Shown: one piece after another, positions 54,208 through 64,000 of the stretch
How the letters are laid out: each line of letters opens with the position of its first letter
How positions within the stretch are numbered: the stretch's first letter is position 1
Source: Neocallimastix lanati (nom. inval.)
Taxonomy: Eukaryota; Neocallimastigomycota; Neocallimastigomycetes; Neocallimastigales; Neocallimastigaceae
Assembly (NCBI GenBank): GCA_016946835.1
Contig: JACVTC010000169.1
Coordinates: 107,001 to 171,000, forward strand
Length of the DNA stretch: 64,000 nucleotides
Direction: 5' to 3'
The notes under the pieces: generated by a model
The model's database searches: none
The model's input: the letters and a program-made list of their open reading frames with translations, nothing else
What the model was told of the DNA's origin: nothing
Program-made: the position numbers and the translations under genes

Positions 54208-55115
54208 TGATTTATACCTAATATTCTTAGTCTACAAAAATTAAATTTTGTAGAAGTGAATAAAAGGACAAATACTGAATAAAATAGAATTAAGAAATTT
54301 AAAAAAAAATAAATATGTTTTATTATTAAACACAAAATGTTTTATTAAAAAAAAAATTTATTTTTATTTTAATATTAATCTTTATTTATTTAATAATTAA
54401 TTTTGTTTAAATTAATAAAATAATTGTTAAAACTAATAAAATAATAAAATGAAATATTTATTATTTATACTAATTTATTTTAAATAATAAAATTGATTAT
54501 TAAAACTAATAAAAAATCTATAATAATTTTATTAAATAATTAATAATAAATAATAATTTATAAGAAATATTTACATGTTTTAATATTTTTCTTTGATTTT
54601 AAACTATTTACATTGAAAATAATAAAATTAATAAAAGAGAAATAAAGAATAATTTATTATTAAATTAAACAATATTTACAATTAAAATATTAATAAAGAT
54701 GAGTTTTAAAATGTTATTTTAATTACAATTTGTTTATAAAAGTTGAGTTATAAAATAAATAAAATAATCATTATTTTTCAATAAAAGTAACTTAAAAAAT
54801 TATTTAACTATCTAATTTTAATTTTGCGATGTTTATAAGTTTGTTTATTTGTTATTTATAATTTATTAAATTTGTTTATTATTTTGTTTATTTGTAGTCT
54901 TAGAAAAATATTATTTATTAATTTATTTTAGTTTTTAATTAAAATTATTAATGATTAATTAATTTATTATTATTTTATTTTAATTATTTTTATTTAATTA
55001 ATTTTTCTTAAATATGGATTTAATTTTTTTTTAGAATGGATTAATTTTTGGGTTAAGTTAGACAAGAATTTGTTTTTTATTATTTATTTTAATTTAATAA
55101 TTTTGTTTTTTATCA
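54208..55115 (-). repeat. 3' LTR of element B2
   Basis: 908 bp. Lacks about 60 bp present in the 5' LTR (near 59300-59360). Preceded, in element sense, by purine-rich AAGGGCCGAGAAAT. Confidence 0.8.
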
Positions 55116-55243
55116 ATTTCTCGGCCCTTAAGAGTCAACTTCGTCCCTTGAAGTTGTATCATTTTCTTGTAGTACATAAGGAAAAACATTTTTTATATGA
55201 ACATTTCTTTCAAGGAGTTTTCCAGTTTGTGGATCTTCAAGAA

Positions 55244-56638
55244 CTAAAGTATTGCTTTGGAGTCTTTTGATGATAGTCTTGAAAGTGCATCAGCAAAAAG
55301 ATTTCTTTTTCTTTTTTCATAAACTAAGTTGGTTTTGTACTTATTAAATTCTTCTATCCAACGGGCATATCTATTGTTGTTAGGAATACTTTTCTTGAGC
55401 AAACCTAAAAGTGGCTTATAATCAGTTATAAATTTTATTGGTTTGTTATTGTTGATTGACAATGTCCTACTTAAACAACAAATTGGGTGTTCTAATTTGT
55501 CTTCCTCCTTTTGCAAAAGAGTACTTCCGATACCTTTATTCTTTTCTATTATTATTGCATTACACATAGGCGTCTTTAAAGAAGTATGGTTATTATATAT
55601 TTCAGTTATTCTTTTAATTCCTTTTTTTGTTTTTTGATATAAGCAATCATCATCTGGATCAATGTAGAGTCTGTACTTCTTTTGTATACCTCTTCCTAAT
55701 ATAATATTAAAGAATGGATTTGTATAATCTATTATATAAAATTTTTCATTCACAGTTAAATTATTATTTATAGTTAATTTTAAATTAATATAAGAATTAG
55801 TATGGAGTATTGTACCATCGGCAATTGTAATAGTTTCAGAAAGGTCACAATTATTAATAATTACATTTTCTAGTTCTTCAAGTGAATTTTTAGTTATGAT
55901 GTTAACATTTGCACCTGTGTCGAAAAGTATTTTGACTGATTTGTTTCCTATTTTTCCGCATAATATAGGAATGTTTAAATTTTGAATAGTATAAAGTATT
56001 TTCTCAACTCGTGGTTTACAACCTTGTTCTAGATCTTTTCGTATGGATGGACATGCTGATAATAATTGTGTTAGGCTTATTTTAGGATATAAGTTATTGG
56101 CTTCTTCCAAAATATTGAATTTATTTTCAGGTTTTAACATTTGTATTTCGGTCATGTTTCGCTTACCTTTTGTTTTAACTTTTTCTGGTATAGTATTTGA
56201 ATTATTATTTTGATAATTATTTTCGTTAGGAGTATTAGATTGGGGTTGGTCAAAATTGGTTGTTTGAACACTTTCACTATTATTATTAGATTCTTCATGC
56301 GAAATATTATTATTAGATATATCTATGTCTTCTACGTCATTTGTAATTTCTCTTCTTCTTTTATCTCTAATGGCTTTCTTTTGTTGTTTAACAGCTTTTA
56401 TATTTGGTTGATTTAGAATGGAAGGTTTTACTATAGATTTATTACTTGGTGATATTTTATTTTTATCTAATGAATTTTTACTTGGTGATTTTCTCTTTTG
56501 AGCTGCATTAATCATATAATTATTGTTTCCTTCATATTCTATAGTATATTCTTGATCATAGTTGTTTGTTGCAATTTTATTTATCTCGGGAGATTGCGTA
56601 CTCCCGATAACTAATTTAAATGGTTTAATTCTGGACAT
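55244..56638 (-). CDS. pol: Protease and RNase H remnant of element B2 (pol without RT)
   Basis: 464-codon frame, nearly identical to B1. Aspartic protease FDTGANVNIITKNSLEEL (about residues 233-250), ILGRGI near 310, then directly the RNase H remnants (GSTLLQKEEDKLEHPI, ITDYKPLLGLLKK, LFADALSRLSS). The stop at 55244 is followed in another frame by the integrase C-terminal tail. No RT YxDD and no integrase core. In gypsy elements RT (~450 residues) stands between these two domains, so the deletion is large and precise in both copies. Confidence 0.75.
   Translation of the reverse strand: MSRIKPFKLVIGSTQSPEINKIATNNYDQEYTIEYEGNNNYMINAAQKRKSPSKNSLDKNKISPSNKSIVKPSILNQPNIKAVKQQKKAIRDKRRREITNDVEDIDISNNNISHEESNNNSESVQTTNFDQPQSNTPNENNYQNNNSNTIPEKVKTKGKRNMTEIQMLKPENKFNILEEANNLYPKISLTQLLSACPSIRKDLEQGCKPRVEKILYTIQNLNIPILCGKIGNKSVKILFDTGANVNIITKNSLEELENVIINNCDLSETITIADGTILHTNSYINLKLTINNNLTVNEKFYIIDYTNPFFNIILGRGIQKKYRLYIDPDDDCLYQKTKKGIKRITEIYNNHTSLKTPMCNAIIIEKNKGIGSTLLQKEEDKLEHPICCLSRTLSINNNKPIKFITDYKPLLGLLKKSIPNNNRYARWIEEFNKYKTNLVYEKRKRNLFADALSRLSSKDSKAIL
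56614..56620 (-). promoter_or_regulatory. -1 frameshift heptamer of element B2
   Basis: TTTAAAT on the minus strand before the gag stop TAG (56611-56613), followed by a perfect GGGAG/CTCCC stem inside TTATC..GATAA (56608-56580). Confidence 0.65.
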
Positions 56639-57539
56639 TCTTCAACAATGTGACCAATACGCTGACAATTTATGCATAGGTTGATTTTTAAATCGGATAA
56701 TTTTTTTGTTATATCATCTAGTTCTTTATCAGTGAATTGAAAACCTTTTAAAGTTGCTCTTCTCTGTTCGACTCCTTTATTGAATTCTACAGGGTTGTAA
56801 AAATTTTTATTTGTAGTAAAATTGTTATAGTTATTGTTTCTAAATTTATTATTATAACTGGAATTTTCATTAGTCCTAATATTAGAGACAAAAGGGATTT
56901 TATTGTAATAATTAGTGTTAAAAGATCTAAATTAGTATTTTTATTATTGTTATTATTAGTGTTATTTAGATTCTTCTTTACATTTGAGAATTGAGTTTTA
57001 GATTTTGGTTTATTATCTTCAAGAAGTTTAAGCATTTTTTCCTTTTTTGAAGTTATTTCCATTGCATCACTTAATTTAGTAGGTTCTGATTCTAACAAAT
57101 ACTCATACATTTTAGACCAGTTTCTAAATGCATTTATGTAGTATGGAGTACTAATATAATCCTTTCCATCTAATTGTAGTTGATTTAAGAGTTGTAAGAA
57201 TTTTGTATCGAAGTCTGAAACTTTTTCACCTTTCTTAATGGTTAATGTTGATATTTCCAAAAATTTTACATTCTTTGGCGTACAAGGTTTAAATCTTTTC
57301 TTTAAGTTTTCTAAAATTATTTCATAAGAGTCAGCTTGTGTTTTATTTAAAGAATTTATAACAATAGTTCTTGCTTTATCTGTAGTTACGGCAATTAAAT
57401 ATTCATTCTTTTCTTCGTTTTCAATTTTATATTTTCGACACCAATTTTCAAAAGCGAATTTCCATTCTTCATATTGGACTTTTTCTTCACCTAATATTGG
57501 TAATCTACTAAAAGTAATAGCTTTGGTAGTTGTTTCCAT
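56628..57539 (-). pseudogene. gag: Gag of element B2, one frameshift
   Basis: Starts METTTKAITFSRLP at 57539. The capsid region is intact (EEWKFAFENWCRKY, 'FDTKFLQLLNQLQL', 'YYINAFRNWSKMYEY'). A shift in the Asn-rich linker near 56935 sends the frame to a stop at 56787, and the correct continuation with the zinc knuckle CINCQRIGHIVEEC is in the neighbouring frame. Unlike B1 the knuckle is canonical. Confidence 0.75.
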
Positions 57540-57639
57540 TTTTTTTTTTTTTTTTTGTTAATTATTATTATTATAAGTAGTAGTAATATTTCTAAAATTA
57601 TTAATTCTTATTATCTTTAGTTTATCTTGAATGATTTCC

Positions 57640-57880
57640 CGTCCTTATAGTACGGTTGTAGAATAATACGACGTTTGGTCCCACTGATTATAGGAGTTTT
57701 ACACTACGTCTACACCTAACGTAGATCTCTACTTATAATCAGCGCCTACTCTCCCGTATTGATTCTTATTCTACAGTCCGTTAGCTCTTACTGCAATAAT
57801 ACACTAGTATTAAGGGTAAGAGATTCCTACTATAAGTATCAATCAGTCAAGAGAACAGAAGCAGTTCCTCCAACTAAAAA
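57640..57880 (-). promoter_or_regulatory. B2 leader, second structured block
   Basis: Counterpart of 6863-7110 with the same nested helices (TGTAGAATAA/TTATTCTACA, CTGATTATA/TATAATCAG, CTACGT/ACGTAG). High conservation against AT-drifting flanks. Confidence 0.55.
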
Positions 57881-57976
57881 AATACTTCTTTTCTTTAATT
57901 GTTTTCCTTAATTTAAATTTTATTGTTTTCTAATTTTATATATATATATTTTTTTTTTTTATTATATATTTATTTA

Positions 57977-58008
<32 letters not shown>

Positions 58009-58189
58009 AATTATTTTATACAATAATATCCTAGAAAATATTAAAAAAAAATAAAAGGTTAACTAGTATAATGGTATTTATAAATTTTTATTATTTGAAT
58101 ATTTAAAGAAGAATAAAAAGTTAAATTATAAATATTTATTATTAATAATTCTCAAAAAAAATATTAATTACGATTTTCCAATAATATAA

Positions 58190-58385
58190 GTAATAAGTAG
58201 GTAATATACTCGTAGTCAGCTTGCCCACTTGCTCAGGCGTCATGTACTACTCGTACCAGTGATTCTCCTACACGTTTATACGTTTGTAGAATAGTTCAGA
58301 GCTTTCCAGCGCGCCGACTGTGAAAGAATAAACTAATCACGGAAACCACTTATTGTTTTACTTATATTATTGCTTCTAAAGCAAC
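58190..58385 (-). promoter_or_regulatory. B2 leader, first structured block
   Basis: Counterpart of 6370-6590, including the GCTTTAGAAGC-type hairpin and the GCGCGCC loop segment. It is flanked on the left by long T runs (58470-58515 and around) that have expanded relative to B1. Confidence 0.5.
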
Positions 58386-58465
58386 AATATTTTTTTTTTG
58401 AAAAATAAATAATAATTTTATAATAGAACTTCTTAAAGTTCTTCCGTTATATTTTATTTTTATTT

Positions 58466-58518
<53 letters not shown>

Positions 58519-59011
58519 AAAATTTTTTATATTAAAATTTTTCTAATAAATTTTTTTTTTTTTTTTTTTTATTAAAATTTTACTAATAAATTTTATTATT
58601 ATTATTATTTATTACTTATAATATATACTTTATTATTTAATTAAATTGAATAATATGAATACTATTTATCTTTAAAAAAAATTTTTTTTTTTTTTTTTTT
58701 TTGTTTATTTAATTATTAAAGATAAATTTAATTTAATTTGCAGTTTATTTAACGTATATTATTTGTTGATTAATTTATATTAATAACTTTAATTTATAAT
58801 AATTTATTGCTATAATATTTTATTTGCATGTTATTTAGATAAATTTATTTGAGTCTATTACTATGAATAATTTAGAGTTATTCTAAAACTAGACTAATTT
58901 ATTGTATTAATTATTGTTTAATATTACCATTGAATAACTAGGCTTATTCTAATATTAAACTAAAAAAAAAAATTTACTTACCACCGGGGCAACAAGAGGA
59001 TTCTCCACCAT

Positions 59012-59981
59012 TGATTTATACCTAATATTCTTAATCTACAAAAATTAAATTTTGTAGAAGTGAATAAAAGGATAAATACTGAATAAAATAGAATTAAGAA
59101 ATTTAAAAAAAAATAAATATGTTTTATTATTAAACACAAAATGTTTTATTAAAAAAAAATTTATTTTTATTTTAATATTAATCTTTATTTATTTAATAAT
59201 TAATTTTGTTTAAATTAATAAAATAATTGTTAAAACTAATAAAATAATAAAATGAAGTATTTATTATTTATACTAATTTATTTTAAATAATAAAATTGAT
59301 TATTAATAACTAATAAAATATATATAATAATTTATTAAATAATTAATAATCATACTTTTTGATTATTAAAACTAATAAAAAATCTATAATAATTTTATTA
59401 AATAATTAATAATAAATAATAATTTATAAGAAATATTTACATGTTTTAATAGTTTTCTTTGATTTTAAACTATTTACATTAAAAATAATAAAATTAATAA
59501 AAGAGAAATAAAGAATAATTTATTATTAAATTAAACAATATTTACAATTAAAATGTTAATAAAGATGAGTTTTAAAATGTTATTTTAATTACAATTTGTT
59601 TATAAAAATTGAGTTATAAAATAAATAAAATAATCATTATTTTAAATAAAAGTAACTTAAAAAATTATTTAACTATCTAATTTTAATTTTGCGATGTTTA
59701 TAAGTTTGTTTATTTGTTATTTATAATTTATTAAATTTGTTTATTATTTTGTTTATTTGTAGTCTTAGAAAAATATTATTTATTAATTTATTTTAGTTTT
59801 TAATTAAAATTATTAATGATTAATTAATTTATTATTATTTTATTTTAATTATTTTTATTTAATTAATTTTTCTTAAATATGGATTTAATTTTTTTTTAGA
59901 ATGGATTAATTTTTGGGTTAAGTTAGACAAAAATTTGTTTTTTTATTATTTATTTTAATTTAATAATTTTGTTATTTATCA
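59012..59981 (-). repeat. 5' LTR of element B2
   Basis: 970 bp, TGATTTATAC to GTTATTTATCA on the plus strand. PBS TGGTGGAGAATCCTC lies at 59010-58996 on the minus strand. Confidence 0.85.
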
Positions 59982-59994
59982 ACAGTAAACAATA

Positions 59995-60066
59995 GGGGTG
60001 TTAGCTCAGCGGTAGAGCAATTGACTGAAGATCAATAGGTCTTCAGTTCAAATCCGAAACGCACCT
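59995..60066 (+). tRNA. tRNA-Phe (GAA)
   Basis: Cloverleaf readable: acceptor GGGGTGT/ACGCACC (one mismatch), D arm GCTC..GAGC, anticodon stem ATTGA/TCAAT with loop CTGAAGA (anticodon GAA), AGGTC variable loop typical of tRNA-Phe, T stem TTCAG/CCGAA (one mismatch). The mismatches leave some chance that this is a decaying copy. Confidence 0.75.
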
Positions 60067-60078
60067 GTGATATAGATA

Positions 60079-60149
60079 GCGTTAATAGTATAGAGGTAGA
60101 ATATTTGCCTTCCAAGCAAATGGCCCGGGTTCGATTCCCGGTTAACGCA
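60079..60149 (+). tRNA. tRNA-Gly (TCC)
   Basis: Perfect acceptor GCGTTAA/TTAACGC, anticodon stem TTTGC/GCAAA with loop CTTCCAA (anticodon TCC), T arm CCGGG-TTCGATT-CCCGG. Followed by a T run (60150-60163) as Pol III terminator. 12 bp from tRNA-Phe. Confidence 0.92.
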
Positions 60150-60163
60150 TTTTCTTTTTTTTT
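60150..60163 (+). terminator. Pol III terminator of tRNA-Gly
   Basis: TTTTCTTTTTTTTT directly after the tRNA 3' end. Confidence 0.7.
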
Positions 60164-60172
60164 AAAAAAAAT

Positions 60173-60454
60173 TGATTATCCATATTACTATTTAACTAAT
60201 TTATGACTAATTATTTTTAATTTACAAAGTTTCATGACTAATTATTTTTAATTTACAAAGTTTCATGATTCAAAGTGAGTAATAATGATGTAAATTCTCC
60301 AAATAATTTAGTCATACATTTTTGAGAAAATTATTTAAATTAATAATTTGGAATACATTTAAATTTATTTTAAAAATTTGGAAAACATTTTTATCCACAA
60401 TAATTTACATTACATTACATTTAAATACGTATTCAAATTATTAAATATTTTACA
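60173..60454 (-). repeat. 3' LTR of element H
   Basis: 282 bp, TGATTATCC to AAATATTTTACA on the plus strand; matches the solo LTR 27549-27793. Contains a 33-bp tandem duplication (tttcatgactaattattttt.., about 60202-60266) absent from the solo copy. Confidence 0.7.
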
Positions 60455-60487
60455 TGCCCCTCTATTTAAGTCGAGCCCCAGAGCGAC

Positions 60488-61009
60488 TTATAATCTCGAA
60501 GGAACTCTATTAGTTCTATTGAACTCTTGAACTAATTGAGGATCGGAGATTTCTTCTTCAGACAACCAAGTGCGTTCAGTAGCTGGAAGTCCTTTCCATA
60601 ACATAAAGTAAAAAGGTTTATTGTTAACAACTTTAGCGGCAACAATCTTCAAAGGTTCCTTTCCTTCAGTATCAGTAGCGATCGAAGTAATTCGAGTATT
60701 AGTACTTGCACTTGATTCATCAAATTCTATTTCATTGTAAGGTTCTAGGTTTGAAATATGGAAAACATTATGGCACTTAATAGTATCAGGCAATTCTAAT
60801 TTATAAGAAACAGGGCCTGTTTTTTCAATAATTTTAAAAGGACCGAGTTTTCTATTTGTTAACTTAGCTGGACCTTTAGGAAGCAAATCGGGTCTTTTAA
60901 GCCATACTAAATTACCTACTTTGAGTTTAGGATCAATTAGTCTTAAACAATCAGCATATTTCTTATATCTTGCTTTAGCTTTTTCTAAGTTCTTCTTCAA
61001 AAATATCAT
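60488..61009 (-). pseudogene. pol: Element H pol: integrase C-terminus and chromodomain
   Basis: 173-codon open part. GNLVWLKRPDLLPKG and KLTNRKLGPFKIIEK are the GPY/F-type module of gypsy integrase; HNVFHISNLEPYNE follows. A chromodomain (FYFMLWKGLPATERTWLSEEEI, about residues 130-152) ends the protein. The frame continues upstream into the integrase core across lesions near 61415 and 61540. Confidence 0.8.
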
Positions 61010-61489
61010 ATTCTTTTGAATTTGATTAGCATGATTTGTGGCACTAGAATTTCTACTATCAGCAGGTATAACTGGGTTAAACTTAGGATTAAAACCAAAA
61101 TTAGCAAAAAATGGGCTTTGATTAATTGATTGATGTAACGTGTTGTTATAAGCAAATTCAGCATAAGGTAAAATATCTATCCAATTATTTTTTCTTTTAT
61201 TGATATAGAATCTTAAGAATTGTTCTAAGATTCCATTTACTCTTTCGGTTTGTCCATCGGTTTGAGGGTGATGTGCACTTGATAAGTTATGATTAATATC
61301 TAATAAACTACAAAGTCTTTGCCAGAATTCAGAGGTGAATTGAGATCCTCTATCGGAAGTAATATCTTCTGGTAATCCGTGTAAACGAAAAACTTCTCTA
61401 AAAAATACATCAGCCAGCGATTTGAGCAGTAGGTATACTTCTAAATGGAATAAAGTGAGCCATCTTTGTTAATCTATCAACTACGACCA
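61010..61489 (-). pseudogene. pol: Element H pol: integrase catalytic core, broken
   Basis: Readable in the neighbouring frames: VDRLTKMAHFIPFR just upstream, then a shift near 61417 (IAG-stop), then the SDRG-type and HHPQTDGQTERV-type motifs. Catalytic acidic residues are present but in different frames from the flanking parts. Confidence 0.65.
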
Positions 61490-62629
61490 TTATAACTGTT
61501 TTGTCTCTTGACTTAGGTAAATCAGTTTTAAAATCCATTGAAATGAGGACCATGGTATTTTTGGAGTAGGAAGAGGTTGAAGTAATCCATAAGGACGGTG
61601 GCGATCATCTTTTACTTGAGCACATGTTTTGCATGATGTGATATATTTAACAATATCGGAAGTCATCTTAAACCAAACAAAATTTCTACTTATAATTTCT
61701 TTGGTTTTGAGAATACCAAAATGAATTTGAACTGGATTATCATGATGAATAGCAATTATAATATTTCTCATCTTCTTTGGAACGAAAATTAAACCTTTAT
61801 ATAATAATAAACCTTCTTCGTCAATAGTAAAGTCTTTCATTTTATTTTCATATTTATTATTAGAAGTAGATTCTCCTTTTTTGATCTTGATTAATTCTTG
61901 CATAACTTCATCGTCTTTAATTTCCTTTATTAATTCATCTTTTAAATTCCCTTGAATTGCAACTAAACATAAATCTTCTGTAGCTTCTTGTATTGTAAGA
62001 CAAGTTGAAGTTCCTTTTTCATCTTCTATTTCTTGATCTTCATAATCTGGTCTTCTCGAAAAAGCACCTGGTTTTCCACCTTCTTTTCCTGGTCTATATT
62101 GTATTTTGTAATCAAATCGAGACAAGAATAAGTTCCATCTTATTTGGCGTTGAGATAGCAATTCAGGTTTACGTGGAAAAGTTAAATTTTTATGATCGGT
62201 ATAAATTGTAAATTGATGCTTAGCCCCTTCTAAATAATGTCTCCATTCTTGTAACGCACACTTGACAGCTAATAATTCCTTGTCATATATTGGATAATTT
62301 TTTTCAGATTTTGTTAAACCTCTTGAATAGTAACAAATTGGATGTAATACGTTTGTATATTTTTGTCTTTGAGATAATACAGCACCAATTGCAAAGTTAC
62401 TATCATCCGTTTCGACTATAAATGGTAAATCTGGATATGCATGAACAAGTATTGGCTCTTTTGTAAAGAGTTTCTTTAAAGTTTCGAATGCGGCAGAACA
62501 TTCTTCAGTCCATTCATATTTAACATCTTTTCTTGTTAAGTTGTGTAACGGCTTAGTAATCTTAGCAAAGTTTGGGATGAATCTTCTGTAATAATTACAT
62601 AAACCTACGAATGATTGTACTTCCTTCAC
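61490..62629 (-). pseudogene. pol: Element H pol: RT end, RNase H, integrase zinc finger
   Basis: 379-codon open part: SFVGLCNYYRRFIPNF (RT connection), RNase H VETDDSNFAIGAVLSQ (second D where Ala is usual) and TDHKNLT, integrase finger HHDNPVQIHFGILK..CKTCAQVK. It goes out of frame at PWSS-FQW near 61545, where the SMDF catalytic segment is in the next frame. Separated from the upstream RT by a TGA in place of the Trp of SILEWPVP at about 62646. Confidence 0.85.
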
Positions 62630-62817
62630 GGTAGTTGGTACTGGTCATTCTAAAATCGATTTAACTTTGTCTGGATCCATAGAAATTCCTTTATCCGAAA
62701 TAATATGTCCTAAAAAAGTTGTTTTTTGAACTTCAAATTCACATTTACTTAATTTTGCATAAAGACCACTTTCTTGTAATTTCTTAAGTATTTTCTTAAC
62801 ATGTGTACGGTGTTCTT

Positions 62818-63939
62818 CTAATGTCTCAGAATAAATAAGTATATCATCGATATAGCAAAAGCAAATTCATCTAAGTATTCTCCTAAAACGTCATTAATAA
62901 AGTGTTGGAAAGTTGCTGGAGCATTCTTCAAACCAAATGGCATAACAAGATATTCGAAATGACCATATCTTGTTCTAAATGCTGTTTTATATTCATCACC
63001 TTCACGTATTCTTACCAGGTTATAAGCTGATTTTAAATCTAACTTAGTAAAATACTTAGCTTCTCTCAATCTGTCAAAAAGCTCGGTGATTAAAGGGAGT
63101 GGATAGGAGTCCCTTATAGTATTTTCATTAAGTCTTCGATAATCGACACAGAGTCTTAAACTTCCATCCTTTTTTCTAACAAATAAAATTGGAGCACCAG
63201 CAGGAGATGTTGAAGGTCTAATGAAGCCTTTTTCTAAATTTTCTTTGATATATTCTTTTAAAGCTTCACGTTCTTCTTCCGTTAATGGATATAATGGTCC
63301 ATAAAATAAGTCTACATCATCCTTTAATCTAATTTTACAGTCGTATGGACGATGTGGTGGTAATTCGTTACATTCTTGTTCATCAAACACATTTTTAAAT
63401 TCCTCATATTGTTTTGGTATTCTTTCCAAACTTTTATTTTCTTTAACACTTTCATTAATCCCGTAATTGTTTTTACTTTTAATTTCATTTTTAATTCCAT
63501 TATTATAATCACATTTAATAACACTTTTATCTTTATTTTCATTTTTTAAAACATAACAGAAAGCATAATTTTCAAATTTTCCTTTATTTAATTCTTTTCT
63601 TTTAATACATTTTTCTTTTTTAACTAAGGCTTTTTTCATAATAACCTTTATAATACGTGATTTTTTACTACATAATTTATTTTTATTATCGACTAATTTT
63701 TTAACATCATTTTTACCTAAACTATCTAATACATTATTATAATTATTAATAATTTCTCTAGCTAATTGTATCTTACTTCGGCGGATTTCATCTTTTTTCA
63801 TCTTTTCTTCAGTTGTTCTTCTCATAATATCTTCAGCGGTGGCACAACAATTTCTCTTGCAGTATTGGGAACTGAATCTGATATTACCTTTATCAAATTT
63901 AATTGTTGGGCAATGCTTCTTCAACCATGGATTTCCCAA
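62818..63939 (-). pseudogene. pol: Element H pol: protease end and RT
   Basis: 373-codon open part: [15 protein letters not shown] is the ILGNPWL-type end of the aspartic protease; a Lys/Asn-rich linker; then RT with [50 protein letters not shown] and [15 protein letters not shown] 1-nt shift right before the catalytic motif (about 62860) makes the frame read [15 protein letters not shown] is intact in the next frame. So the core is recognisable but broken. Confidence 0.85.
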
Positions 63940-64000
63940 AATAACCGAAATTCCTTTTGGTAAACTGTAAATGTAAAATTGAATGGTTTCAGTGTGTTGA

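Larger units (their letters stand above)
54208..59981 (-). mobile_element. Element B2: RT-less Ty3/gypsy retrotransposon with both LTRs
   Basis: 5' LTR at right (59012-59981), 3' LTR at left (54208-55115), target duplication ACAG (54204-54207 and 59982-59985). Leader blocks at 58190-58385 and 57640-57880, gag 57539-56628, protease/RNase H frame 56638-55244, then a short integrase tail (NVHIKNVFPYVL) to about 55130. The element ends 9 bp before tRNA-Phe, i.e. just upstream of a Pol III gene. The shared RT deletion with B1 marks it as non-autonomous. Confidence 0.85.
60173..64000 (-). mobile_element. Element H: decayed chromovirus, 5' part outside window
   Basis: 3' LTR 60173-60454, a purine-rich tract (AGAGGGGC on the minus strand), then pol read from right to left: protease end, RT, RNase H, integrase, chromodomain (63939 to 60488). 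At least two frameshifts and one TGA. The 3' LTR lies 23 bp downstream of tRNA-Gly. Gag, protease start and 5' LTR are beyond the right edge. Confidence 0.85.

Noticed and set aside
58470-58515. Long T runs as functional signals
   Set aside because: They differ strongly in length between B1 and B2, as expected of slippage-prone microsatellites.
1-64000. Mitochondrial DNA, because of extreme AT content
   Set aside because: Dense LTR retrotransposons with target duplications and nuclear-type tRNA genes with Pol III terminators; no respiratory or rRNA genes.

Overview
The window is a very AT-rich eukaryotic stretch (long runs are well over 80% A+T) that I read as fungal. It contains no recognisable protein-coding host gene. 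The only host genes I can support are four nuclear-type tRNA genes: Arg-TCT and Asn-GTT near 32.0-32.2 kb, and Phe-GAA and Gly-TCC near 60.0-60.15 kb. Almost everything else is Ty3/gypsy LTR retrotransposon sequence in several families and many nested layers. The extreme AT content, Asn/Lys-rich low-complexity tails and chromodomain gypsy elements suggest an anaerobic gut fungus (Neocallimastigomycota) or a similarly AT-biased early-diverging fungus. This assignment is an inference; no taxonomic marker is present.

Layout. 0-4.8 kb: four LTRs of family A, one cut by the window edge, two of them stacked on one target site. 4.8-9.56 kb: element B1 (5' LTR, structured leader, gag, protease, RNase H remnant; no reverse transcriptase), broken at 9556 against element C. 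9.53-14.9 kb: element C on the minus strand (decayed, no capsid or protease; 321-bp LTR with a self-primer). 15.15-17.41 kb: a family E LTR carrying a nested insertion. 17.41-26.03 kb: element D, full length but with stops and frameshifts; its 5' LTR holds a further nested LTR. 26-31.5 kb: more solo LTRs. 32.0-32.17 kb: two tRNA genes. 32.2-39.3 kb: element G, apparently intact with LTRs that look identical, so recent. 39.3-55 kb: solo LTRs (G2, M2, E2, J, K, more family A), a pair of inverted 337-bp MITE-like elements and LTR fragments. 53.2-60.0 kb: a solo B LTR stacked on element B2, immediately upstream of tRNA-Phe. 60.17-64 kb: decayed chromovirus H, running off the right edge.

How the parts work together. 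B and D share a lineage: a PBS starting TGGTGGAGA (tRNA primed), 4-bp target duplications, long structured leaders, and gag-pol joined by a -1 frameshift at T_TTA_AAT. B keeps Gag and protease but has lost RT in both copies at the same junction, so it looks like a non-autonomous passenger of a D-like helper. C and G instead carry a PBS complementary to their own predicted mRNA 5' end, as in Tf1-type self-priming, and G uses A_AAA_AAC for its frameshift. Insertions cluster upstream of tRNA genes, and several elements are stacked on exactly the same target duplication.

The most unusual signal is in the family A LTRs. Nine diverged copies keep a series of helices by compensatory change, including a candidate H-type pseudoknot just upstream of the TATA box, a hairpin just downstream of it, and hairpins at both LTR ends.
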